DNA from: Zemynaea arenosa
GTDB taxonomy: Bacteria > Pseudomonadota > Gammaproteobacteria > Burkholderiales > Burkholderiaceae_D
Direction of reading: 5' to 3'
DNA: 64,000 bases
Assembly: GCF_004614185.1 (NCBI RefSeq)
Contig: NZ_SPVF01000252.1
Coordinates: forward strand, 40,121 to 104,120
Below are positions 25,636 to 33,291 of this stretch, one piece after another. Position 1 is the first letter of the stretch. The number at the start of each line of letters is the position of its first letter. The notes under the pieces were generated by a model, which saw only the letters and a program-made list of their open reading frames with translations, searched no databases and was not told the DNA's origin. The translations under genes were made by a program, and so were the position numbers.

Positions 25636-27497
25636 CTCGCAAATACGAGATGCCGTGGCGCGCCGCGTATGAGGGCTACGCGGCCGTCAGTTGGGCGACG
25701 GCTGCCATTGCGACCTCAATGGTGACAGCTCCCCCTAATCTGGTGCTGCCGCTCAGCGCGACAGGCATCGGGCTCTCACTGCTACGCGGCGTCAAGGCTT
25801 GGCGAATTCTCCGCATCCGCGCCACGTTATCTGGCAAGGCCTTGGAGATGATGTCTGTCGAAAACCTCGCGCGAATCGCTCGACGCAATGACCACATCTA
25901 CCTTGGCTATGGTTTTGAGTGGACTCCAACGCATTCACAACGCCTGTACGAACTATCGAAGATTGACTACCGCTCACTGCGGGTCCCTGTCGTATTACGT
26001 TCGCTGCTCAGGGACGGTACACCGCAACGCGATGAAGAAATGGGGGCACCGTACATCCATGGCGTGGAACCGCGCGAAATTGTATTGCAGCGGCCCCTCA
26101 AGAACTTCGATGGCGGAACGCTGATCGTAGGCACCACGCAATCGGGCAAGGGCGTCGCGCTCGGGAATCTGGCAGTGCAAGCCATCAAGCGAGGAGACGT
26201 CGTCATCATCATCGATCCCAAGAACTCGCGCCGTCTGCGAACCGTTGCGAAGCGCGCCTGTGAACTGTTCCGGCGCCCAAGCACTTTCCAGTGGTTCCAT
26301 CCCGCATTCCCACACGACGGGGTTCGCCTTGACTTCATGTTCAACTGGCAGAAGCCAACCGAGATCGCGTCGCGCATCCAGGCGATCATGCCGCCAGACA
26401 CCGCAGGTGCCTTCAGCGCATTTGGCTGGGACGCGGTGAACGTCGTCATCCAGGGCCTGGTCGAGCTTGAGGATCGCCCCAACCTCGCAAAGCTGACTCG
26501 ATACGTTGAAGGCGGCATTGAGCCTATTCTGGAGCGGAATCTGGAATCGATGTTCGAGCAGCACATAGGGCCGGGCTGGCGCGCTCATTCTGAATTAGGG
26601 CGGCTGGTCGAACGCGCCGCTCGCGGCGGCATCAAGTCGCCATCGCTCGGTGCGAGCCCCGAACTGCTGGCTTACGTCGAATTTTATGAGCGCCACGTTC
26701 CAGCGCAGTTCAAGCGCCAGGTGATCAACGCCCAAGTACGCACATTCCGTCATCCGCGTGAACACTATCAGAAGATCACAGCGAGTCTCCTCCCGATCCT
26801 TTCCATGCTGACGTCGGGTGACCTGGGCCGGAGCCTCTCCCCCCAGCCTTTCGACACCAGCGATGAACGGCCGATCCTCAATTTCGAGAAGATCGAACGC
26901 GCCGGTCATGTTTTCTACATGTGCCTCGATTCGCTGCCAGATGCTGCCGTGGGAACCGCTCTCGCGGCGCTGGCACTGGCTGATCTGGCCGCACGGGCCG
27001 GCATGCGGTACAACCTGGGCGAGTACAAACGCATCTCACTGTTTGTCGATGAGGTGTCCAACACCATCAACCGGCCGCTGATCGAGATCCTCAACAAGGG
27101 TGCGGAAAGCGGCATTCAAACGACTGTCGCGATGCAGACAATTGCCGACCTCGCAGACCGCCTCGGTAGCGAGCACGCCGCACGCATGGCCCTTGGCAAC
27201 CTGAACAATCTGATTGCCTTTCGCACCAAGGATCAGCCAACGCAGGAATTCGTAGTGGAGACGTTTGGGAAAACCGCGATCCATAACGTTCGGGTCGGCC
27301 TGAACACGGGGTTTGATGGACATATCGGCGACTTCTCCGCAGGTCACTCGACTCAGATTGCGGAGTCAATGGAAGAGATGATTCCGCCCAGCGTCCTTGG
27401 GAAGCTCCCGGATCTCCAATACTTCGGCTCGTTCTCCGGGGGACGGCTGGTGAAGGGACGATTCACCCTCGTCGATCCAGGGCCCATCGATTCATAG
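25629..27497 (+). CDS. traD: Type IV coupling protein TraD
   Basis: This 622-aa protein has two N-terminal membrane helices (residues 17-52) and then an ATPase with Walker A GTTQSGKG (168-175) and a Walker B region ISLFVDEVSN near 475. It should deliver the relaxase-bound DNA strand to the secretion channel, using ATP. It resembles the SXT-type TraD. The GTG start at 25629 lies within the end of traI, after a GGAGG site, so the two are translationally coupled. A DUF4400 gene follows, as in SXT elements. Confidence 0.9.
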   Translation: MLTRKYEMPWRAAYEGYAAVSWATAAIATSMVTAPPNLVLPLSATGIGLSLLRGVKAWRILRIRATLSGKALEMMSVENLARIARRNDHIYLGYGFEWTPTHSQRLYELSKIDYRSLRVPVVLRSLLRDGTPQRDEEMGAPYIHGVEPREIVLQRPLKNFDGGTLIVGTTQSGKGVALGNLAVQAIKRGDVVIIIDPKNSRRLRTVAKRACELFRRPSTFQWFHPAFPHDGVRLDFMFNWQKPTEIASRIQAIMPPDTAGAFSAFGWDAVNVVIQGLVELEDRPNLAKLTRYVEGGIEPILERNLESMFEQHIGPGWRAHSELGRLVERAARGGIKSPSLGASPELLAYVEFYERHVPAQFKRQVINAQVRTFRHPREHYQKITASLLPILSMLTSGDLGRSLSPQPFDTSDERPILNFEKIERAGHVFYMCLDSLPDAAVGTALAALALADLAARAGMRYNLGEYKRISLFVDEVSNTINRPLIEILNKGAESGIQTTVAMQTIADLADRLGSEHAARMALGNLNNLIAFRTKDQPTQEFVVETFGKTAIHNVRVGLNTGFDGHIGDFSAGHSTQIAESMEEMIPPSVLGKLPDLQYFGSFSGGRLVKGRFTLVDPGPIDS

Positions 27498-27506
27498 GTT
27501 CCCATC

Positions 27507-28103
27507 ATGTACCGCGCGTTGATCATTTGTAGTCTCGTCACGCTCCTGGTTGAAGGCCTGTTTGTCATCACTCGATTCCAGGCGCCGCAGATCGTGTCCA
27601 TCATTCAGGTGGAGCGGAGCATGCAGCGCGGTTCCTGGGGCGAAGAGCCATCGAACCTGATCCTCTTGCGCGCGCTCGACTGGGCGAAACCTCAGGCGCA
27701 GGACGAGCCCCGCCACTCCAAAGAAGACCCATTCACGTCCGCGCTGTCACGGGGCACAAACGGCATCACCTTAAGCGCGGTGTACAAGTCAGCCGAAGCG
27801 CTGCGAGTACTCGCTCTGCTTCGGATCTCTGGGTGGATGCAATGGCTCCCGATCTCACTCGTGCTGCTGGTTCCATGTGCGGTGGACGGTGCGGTGAGCC
27901 GCAAGGTAAAAGCGAAGGAATTTCGCCAACACCACCCAGAGCTTTTCGTGCTTTCGCTCTCGGTACTGATTGCGCTTCCGTTCCTACTGGCGATCACTGC
28001 CCTGCTTCCGCTGCCCCTCTGGCCCAACGTCGCCCTCGTTCCCTACCTCCTGATGGCGGCGGCTACCCGCGGGGCCATATCAAACTTCCACAAGAGCGCA
28101 TGA
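27507..28103 (+). CDS. DUF4400 integral membrane protein
   Basis: This 198-aa protein has about four membrane helices (start, LRISGWMQWLPISLVLLVP, VLIALPFLLAITALLPLPL, VALVPYLLMAAATRG) and a soluble loop with KAKEFRQHHPELF. It matches the DUF4400 family, which follows traD in SXT/R391-type elements. Its job is unknown; a role in coupling or membrane insertion is likely from position. It ends with an ATGA overlap with the transglycosylase gene. Confidence 0.85.
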   Translation: MYRALIICSLVTLLVEGLFVITRFQAPQIVSIIQVERSMQRGSWGEEPSNLILLRALDWAKPQAQDEPRHSKEDPFTSALSRGTNGITLSAVYKSAEALRVLALLRISGWMQWLPISLVLLVPCAVDGAVSRKVKAKEFRQHHPELFVLSLSVLIALPFLLAITALLPLPLWPNVALVPYLLMAAATRGAISNFHKSA

Positions 28104-28588
28104 AAATGTGGCCCACACTCGCAAAGGGTCTTTTGCTCGCCCTCCTCCCCATAGGCCACGCGCAGGCATGCTGGGACGCTGCGGGAGCTCGCCACGGAGT
28201 CTCGCCAGCGCTGCTCTATGCAATCGCCCGAGTGGAATCCGACCTCGATTGCACCGCAGTCAACCGCTCGCACTTCAAGGTGACGGGCACGTACGACATA
28301 GGATGCATGGGGATCAACAGCTCGCATCTTCCTCGGCTGCAGAAGCGCGGCGTCTCCGAAAGGGACCTCTTCAACCCGTGTACCAACATCGACTTCGGCG
28401 CAGAAATCCTGGCCGATCTATTCCATCGGCGTGGAATATCCTGGGACACGATCGGTGCCTACAATGCCGCGTGCACGAAGTTGAGTGAGGATGCTTGTCG
28501 CGCTGCGCGATCGCGATACGCATGGCGAGTCTACTGCTATCTGTACACCAACCGGAGTTGCCCTCGCCCGGGGACGCGAAAGCGCTAG
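28100..28588 (+). CDS. Lytic transglycosylase, VirB1/PilT-like
   Basis: This 162-aa exported enzyme has a signal peptide (LLLALLPIGHAQA) and a goose-lysozyme-like SLT domain: AIARVESDLDCTAVN with the catalytic Glu, then DIGCMGINSSHLP and YNAACTK. It opens peptidoglycan so that the conjugation machine can be assembled. The ATG at 28100 overlaps the DUF4400 stop; a second in-frame ATG lies six bases later. The expected size is about 150-170 aa, so it is complete. Confidence 0.9.
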   Translation: MKMWPTLAKGLLLALLPIGHAQACWDAAGARHGVSPALLYAIARVESDLDCTAVNRSHFKVTGTYDIGCMGINSSHLPRLQKRGVSERDLFNPCTNIDFGAEILADLFHRRGISWDTIGAYNAACTKLSEDACRAARSRYAWRVYCYLYTNRSCPRPGTRKR

Positions 28589-28645
28589 CGAGTCAGCACA
28601 ATCACCCCCGTCAAACACCTGGGTTTTCTGCTAGAGCCGAAGTCC

Positions 28646-28710
28646 GATCCTCAGGAAGATGTCAGGTAGCTGCTCACGCAGCTCCGATAAATCTTTCGAT
28701 AACGAGGATC
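28646..28710 (+). promoter_or_regulatory. Structured leader masking the pilin ribosome site
   Basis: GATCCTC (28646-28652) can pair with GAGGATC (28704-28710), which contains the GAGGA ribosome site of the pilin gene. Inside lies a second perfect stem, AGCTGC/GCAGCT (28668-28683). The 124 bases between the transglycosylase and pilin genes hold no gene. The pairing could limit pilin translation. Confidence 0.45.
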
Positions 28711-28712
28711 AC

Positions 28713-29054
28713 ATGAACGCCTTACGCCTCTCTCTTCGCACCTGCGGTCCACGTGCTTCGCTGGCGTGGCTGCTCGCCTTCTTCTCGCTGTCGGTGCTCG
28801 TGGCCTCCCCCAGCTTCGCGATCGACCTCATCGCGTTCACCGGGATTACGGGGCCGCTGACATCCGCGCTGACGCAACTGGCCGCGCTCACGCCCGGTTT
28901 CAAAGCCCTGATCGGGGTGATCACCTTCACCGTGAGTCTCATCGCACTGTCCGTGCTGCGCGACTTCGGGCCGGTGCTGAAGTTCTTCGGCGTAGCGATC
29001 TTCGCGGCGACCGGCCTGGTCATCGGCGGCGCCATCATGGGCATGTGCATCTAA
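28713..29054 (+). CDS. traA: Conjugative pilin TraA-like
   Basis: This 113-aa protein has a long signal peptide ending around SFA-IDLIAF, then two hydrophobic helices (about 64 and 92 onward, FKALIGVITFTVSLIALSVL and FFGVAIFAATGLVIGGAIMG) separated by a short basic loop. That is the architecture of F-type and VirB2 pilins. It is the first gene of the traL-E-K-B block, as in F-like plasmids. Pilins diverge quickly, so the call rests on size, topology and position. Confidence 0.75.
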   Translation: MNALRLSLRTCGPRASLAWLLAFFSLSVLVASPSFAIDLIAFTGITGPLTSALTQLAALTPGFKALIGVITFTVSLIALSVLRDFGPVLKFFGVAIFAATGLVIGGAIMGMCI

Positions 29055-29073
29055 AGCTCACCGGGCGGCCGCC

Positions 29074-29373
29074 ATGAAGAACAGCCCGTACATTCCCACT
29101 CGTCTGGATGACACCTGGAAGCTCGGCTTGTGGGATGTAGACGTTGCATCTCCTGTGCTTCTTGGCTGCTTGCTCGGCTACGCCTCCAATTCCAAGCTTG
29201 GCTTGGTGGCTTGGGTCAGCGGCGGAATCGCGGTCGCACGCCGGCTGGCCCGGCTCAAAGCGGACAAGCATCCGGCATTCGCTTTGCACTGGGTGTACTG
29301 GCACCTGCCTGTGACCCCTCTGACCTCCATGCGTGTTACGCCACCTTCCAGTACTACCAGGATGGTGGGATGA
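29074..29373 (+). CDS. traL: TraL, F-type T4SS inner-membrane protein
   Basis: This 99-aa protein has the TraL pattern: IPTRLDDTWKLGLWDVDVA, a hydrophobic segment LLGCLLGY, then ARLKADKHPAFALHWVYWHLP. It is a VirB3-like component of the inner-membrane complex. It lies between the pilin and traE. The ribosome site GCGGCCGCC is poor, so translation may depend on coupling with the upstream gene. Confidence 0.88.
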   Translation: MKNSPYIPTRLDDTWKLGLWDVDVASPVLLGCLLGYASNSKLGLVAWVSGGIAVARRLARLKADKHPAFALHWVYWHLPVTPLTSMRVTPPSSTTRMVG

Positions 29374-29386
29374 GCGGGAGTTAGCG

Positions 29387-29986
29387 ATGGATTCCATCGA
29401 ATACAAGAGCGACATGAAGGACCTCAAGCGCCGCAATGCCATGCTGAGCGGCGTGACCGGGATCTTAGGGATGGGCTGGTTGCTGACTTTGTGCCTGGTC
29501 TTCAGCATCCTCGGGCACGAACGAACGGTCGTGGTCCCCGTAACCGCTCAACGCACATTCTGGCTGACCGCCGAACATGCCAGCCCTGCGTACCTTGAGG
29601 AGATGGCGTCGTTCTTCGCCTGGCTCATTCTGGACGTCTCGCCAGAGACAGCGGATTGGAAGCGCGAGGTGCTGCTCAAGTACACCTTGCCCGATCAGGT
29701 GGATGAGATTCGCAAGCGCCTTGAACTTGGCGCCAACCGTCTCCGCAAGATCAACGGAAGTTCCACCTTTACGCCCCGCCAGCTGATCACCGACGAGAAA
29801 AGCCAAACCGTCACGCTCATAGGGACCGAACGTGTACTCGTCAACGGATCGGAAACGTCGAGCAAATTGAAGCGGTATAACGCGGCGTTCATTGTGATCG
29901 CCGCACGCATCCACCTGAAGTCTTTCGAGGAGGCTGATGATGGCCACGATCAGCAAACTGTTGCTACTGGCGCTGTACCTCAGTAG
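29387..29986 (+). CDS. traE: TraE, VirB8-like channel protein
   Basis: This 199-aa protein has one N-terminal membrane helix (GVTGILGMGWLLTLCLVFSIL) and a periplasmic domain (VVVPVTAQRTFWLTAEHASPAYLEEM) that matches TraE. It scaffolds the inner-membrane part of the F-type secretion system. I start at ATG 29387 with GGGAG upstream. Its 3' end overlaps traK by 50 bases. Confidence 0.9.
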   Translation: MDSIEYKSDMKDLKRRNAMLSGVTGILGMGWLLTLCLVFSILGHERTVVVPVTAQRTFWLTAEHASPAYLEEMASFFAWLILDVSPETADWKREVLLKYTLPDQVDEIRKRLELGANRLRKINGSSTFTPRQLITDEKSQTVTLIGTERVLVNGSETSSKLKRYNAAFIVIAARIHLKSFEEADDGHDQQTVATGAVPQ

Positions 29987-30737
29987 CGCGCAGGCGGCGT
30001 TCGCCGCGCACCGACTGGATGCCCGCGATGGCGCGGTTATCGAATCGGTCATCGCTGCCCGAGAATCAACGCGCATCCGCATCGAAGGCAGCCGCATTGT
30101 CGACGTGGTGGGGAACATCTACGCCAACACCTGCCAATCAGCGACATCGGGGGCCACCGCGCTTCAAGGCGCGAGTCCACAAAACACCGGTGTGGGCACA
30201 TCGGCGGGAGAGTTCATCCTGAGCTGCGACCTTGCCAAGGGCGAGATTTACGTGAAGCCAGTGGCGCGCCAAAAGAAGCCGATCAATCTCTTTGTATCCT
30301 CGCCGCGGGCCACCTATACGCTTGTCTTGCGGATCGCCGACGTGCCGGCCGACACGCTCGTCCTGGTCGACAAGTCCCAGCCCAGGGAACCGGCTGCGGA
30401 TGCTCGTCTTGCTGCCGCTTCGGAGCGCATCCGCACGCTCAAGATCCTGATGGCCGGCATGGCTACGGGACGCATCCCGTCGGATGCTCGGATCGAGGAG
30501 CCCAACCAGACCCAGAATCTGAGGGTCGGCAGCGCCCTAACTTTGCAGAACGTCGTGCGCTGGAGCGGATGGACCGGCGAAAGGTATCTGCTCACGAACA
30601 TATCCTCAAGCGAGATCGATCTCGCCGAGCAGGAGTTTGATCGCGATGGAGACCAGATCGCTGCTATCGCTCTGGAGAACCACCGTCTTGCGCCAGGCGC
30701 CTCCACCCAGGTGTACGTGATACGGCGAGGAGACTGA
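29937..30737 (+). CDS. traK: TraK, secretin-like core complex protein
   Basis: This 266-aa periplasmic protein has a signal peptide (LLLLALYLSSAQAAFA) and the secretin-like TraK body, including SCDLAKGEIYVKPVARQKKPINLFV and YTLVLRIADVPADTLVL. It is the VirB9 counterpart in the outer-membrane core complex with TraV and TraB. It starts inside the end of traE after a GAGGAGG site (double ATG at 29937 and 29940). Confidence 0.9.
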   Translation: MMATISKLLLLALYLSSAQAAFAAHRLDARDGAVIESVIAARESTRIRIEGSRIVDVVGNIYANTCQSATSGATALQGASPQNTGVGTSAGEFILSCDLAKGEIYVKPVARQKKPINLFVSSPRATYTLVLRIADVPADTLVLVDKSQPREPAADARLAAASERIRTLKILMAGMATGRIPSDARIEEPNQTQNLRVGSALTLQNVVRWSGWTGERYLLTNISSSEIDLAEQEFDRDGDQIAAIALENHRLAPGASTQVYVIRRGD

Positions 30738-30738
30738 C

Positions 30739-32007
30739 ATGAAGCTCGCCGAAAAATATCAGCAGCTCACGTCGTCCCTCAGCCCGAAGCAGCGCCAATA
30801 CGTCAATATCGGGCTGATTGCCGTCGTTGGTTTCGGAACCTTGTGGGCGCTCTTTGCGTTGTCCGAACCGGCCACGAAGGCGAAGCCTGCACCAGTCAAC
30901 GCCAGTGCCGGGGTCACGAACATCGGCGCAATGGTCCCCGGGAGCCAGGTCTCGCCACAGGACGTGTGGGTCGGCACCGCAGGACGCAAGCTGGCGCAAT
31001 ACGAACAAGAGCGGCAGGACCAGGACCGGCTGAACGCGGACCGTAAGTCGTTCGAGGACACCATCACTCGCCGCCTGAGTGATCTGGAGTCGAAATTGTC
31101 TTCCCCTGTTATGCCGCCGGGTGTCCCGCCGATCGCGCCACTCGCGCCGTCCGTCCCCGCTTTGCCTAATCAGGGAATACCCGCCGGTACTCCGCCAGTC
31201 ATCATGGACCCGCCGCGCGAGGAGCCGGTCGGCCTGCTACACGTGTCGCTGGGCTCAAATCCGGCGAGTGCCACGCCCACACCACCGCGCGACCTCGGTG
31301 CGAACGTCGAGAGCTTCCTGCCGGTTGGATTCGTCCGCGCGGAGCTACTCGGCGGTCTTGATGCGCCGACCGGTGGTCAGGCCCAGAGCAATCCACATCC
31401 GGTTCTCCTGCGACTCGCCGACACCGCGGTGCTGCCGAATCGAGCACGCGGCAAGATCAAGGAATGCTTTGTCATCGGAGCCGGTTACGGCGACATCAGC
31501 TCAGAACGCGCATTCATCCGGACTGAATCGTTGTCCTGCGTTCGGACGGACGGCAGCGTCCTGGAAGTGAAGGTCCAAGGCAGCGTCTTCGGCGAAGACG
31601 GCAAGGCTGGCATGCGGGGACGGGTCGTGACAAAGCAGGGGCAGATGCTGGCGAACGCCCTCCTCGCTGGCATCGTCGGCGGCATTGGCCAAGGATTCGC
31701 AAACTCGGGCACCACAGTAACGACGTCGGCCCTTGGCAGTGTCGCCACAAGCCAGGGCGACACGCGCGAACAGATGCGCCGTGGGATTGGCACAGGAACT
31801 GGTCGGGCTTTGGACCAGCTAGCACAGTACTACATCAAGCTAGCCGAGCAAACGTTTCCGGTGATTGAGATCGACGCCGGCCGCCAGGTCGACATCGTCA
31901 TAACCAAAGGTGTGAATTTGGAGAGCCCGTCTACTACTTCGACTAGTGCGCCGTCTGAAGACAAAGCTCCGCAGCTGGTACCGGGAGGCGGAAATGTCCA
32001 GGACTAG
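30739..32007 (+). CDS. traB: TraB, VirB10-like core complex protein
   Basis: This 422-aa protein has an N-terminal membrane helix (NIGLIAVVGFGTLWALFAL), a short coiled coil (KLAQYEQERQDQDRLNADRK), a Pro-rich linker and the conserved C-terminal beta domain (ARGKIKECFVIGAGYGDISSERAFIRTESLSC). It spans the envelope and connects TraK/TraV with the inner membrane. It begins two bases after traK and overlaps the dsbC-like gene by 14 bases. Confidence 0.92.
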   Translation: MKLAEKYQQLTSSLSPKQRQYVNIGLIAVVGFGTLWALFALSEPATKAKPAPVNASAGVTNIGAMVPGSQVSPQDVWVGTAGRKLAQYEQERQDQDRLNADRKSFEDTITRRLSDLESKLSSPVMPPGVPPIAPLAPSVPALPNQGIPAGTPPVIMDPPREEPVGLLHVSLGSNPASATPTPPRDLGANVESFLPVGFVRAELLGGLDAPTGGQAQSNPHPVLLRLADTAVLPNRARGKIKECFVIGAGYGDISSERAFIRTESLSCVRTDGSVLEVKVQGSVFGEDGKAGMRGRVVTKQGQMLANALLAGIVGGIGQGFANSGTTVTTSALGSVATSQGDTREQMRRGIGTGTGRALDQLAQYYIKLAEQTFPVIEIDAGRQVDIVITKGVNLESPSTTSTSAPSEDKAPQLVPGGGNVQD

Positions 32008-32740
32008 ACCGACGCTGTTAGCGTTGCTGTTACTGACCTCCCAGGTCGTTCATGCAGGTGTGCGGGAAGACCGCATTCTCAATGCGCTGCGCAAGGCACA
32101 TCCAAGCACCAACTTCACATCGGTGGTGCCGACACCCCTCAAGGGAATTTACGCGGTGCAGATGGGCGAGAACCTGGCCTACGTGACAGCGACAGACTCC
32201 CGTCACATGATATTCGGGCATCTGTTCGACACGGCCACTATGCGGGATTTGGCGCCGCAGAAGCGGGCGCCGGCAGTTCTGTCTTCCACTGGGGCCGTCA
32301 CATCTGCCGATATCAGCGACCTGCCTTCGCGCGATGCGATCCGCACAGTTCATGGCACTGGTGCGCGCCGGCTCGTCATCTTTACCGATCCGGGATGCGG
32401 CTACTGCAGGCAGCTACAGGCAGAACTCGACCATCTGGAAAACGTGACGATCCTGAACTTTATGGTTCCGTTTTTCGGAGCGGGATTACCGGCCACCATC
32501 TGGTGTGCAGAGGACCGCGAGGCTGCATGGAAGGCAGCCGTGTCCGGAAAGCTCACCGCCGCCAGCGCCACGTGTGATACGCCCCTGGCAAGGAACGAAG
32601 CGCTCGCCCGGCGACTCGGCGTCTCCGCTACGCCGACCCTGTTTTTGGAGGGAGGCCGACGGATCGAGGGCGTCCTGACCGCGGCTGAACTACAGACTCT
32701 CATCCATGAAGAAACCCCACGTTCTGGAGGCGGGAAATGA
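31994..32740 (+). CDS. DsbC-like thiol-disulfide isomerase of T4SS
   Basis: This 248-aa periplasmic protein has a signal peptide (LLALLLLTSQVVHAG) and a C-terminal thioredoxin domain with CGYC (135-138) and a cis-Pro site (VSATPTLFLEGG). DsbC-like genes are part of SXT/IncC-type tra operons and help fold the Cys-rich TraU, TraN and TraH. The start at 31994 has GGAGG upstream and overlaps the end of traB. Confidence 0.9.
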   Translation: MSRTRPTLLALLLLTSQVVHAGVREDRILNALRKAHPSTNFTSVVPTPLKGIYAVQMGENLAYVTATDSRHMIFGHLFDTATMRDLAPQKRAPAVLSSTGAVTSADISDLPSRDAIRTVHGTGARRLVIFTDPGCGYCRQLQAELDHLENVTILNFMVPFFGAGLPATIWCAEDREAAWKAAVSGKLTAASATCDTPLARNEALARRLGVSATPTLFLEGGRRIEGVLTAAELQTLIHEETPRSGGGK

Positions 32741-33282
32741 ACATCCTTCGTGATGCCCTGATCATCGCATCGGTCTGCGTGCTCAACGGATGTACGGATC
32801 TTACGGCGGTTGGCGGTAACGACCGCTTTGGTTGCCAGGCTCCGCCAGGCGTCCAGTGTGCATCGATCTCCGGCGTATATGCAAACGCCCTGCGGAACAA
32901 TCTGCCCGGGCAGCACCGCGCGGTGGGCACAGTTCCGGCAATATCTCCATCGCTGGGATCGATGCGCCCTTCCGCTGACACCGCCGCCGGTCTCTACGAA
33001 TCTGCACACGTCATTCGCATGTGGGTGAAGCCGTGGGAGGACGCAGACCACGATCTCCACGATGAAACCTTCGTGTACATGCAGGTCGAGCCGCAGCGTT
33101 GGAAGGTCGAAGCAGCCGAGCAGCGCAACCGTGAAACATTCCTGCGTGCTCGAGTAGCGGCACTTGCCGCCGAACCTCGCCGCGCGGCTGCTCCAAAAGC
33201 GGGCGCATCGATTCGGAATTCTCCCGCCCCAGCCAACTCGCTGGCGCCAGGCGCTGACAAACAAGCCGCCCTCTCTCGATAA
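32737..33282 (+). CDS. traV: TraV, outer-membrane lipoprotein
   Basis: This 181-aa protein has a lipobox near residue 18 (SVCVLNGC) and the TraV element CQAPPGVQCASISGVYANA with two Cys. A mid-region (VIRMWVKPWEDADHDLHDETFVYMQ) and a low-complexity C-terminus follow. It is the VirB7-like lipoprotein of the core complex. It is coupled by a 4-base overlap to the dsbC-like gene. Confidence 0.9.
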   Translation: MNILRDALIIASVCVLNGCTDLTAVGGNDRFGCQAPPGVQCASISGVYANALRNNLPGQHRAVGTVPAISPSLGSMRPSADTAAGLYESAHVIRMWVKPWEDADHDLHDETFVYMQVEPQRWKVEAAEQRNRETFLRARVAALAAEPRRAAAPKAGASIRNSPAPANSLAPGADKQAALSR

Positions 33283-33291
33283 GGTGCCCCC

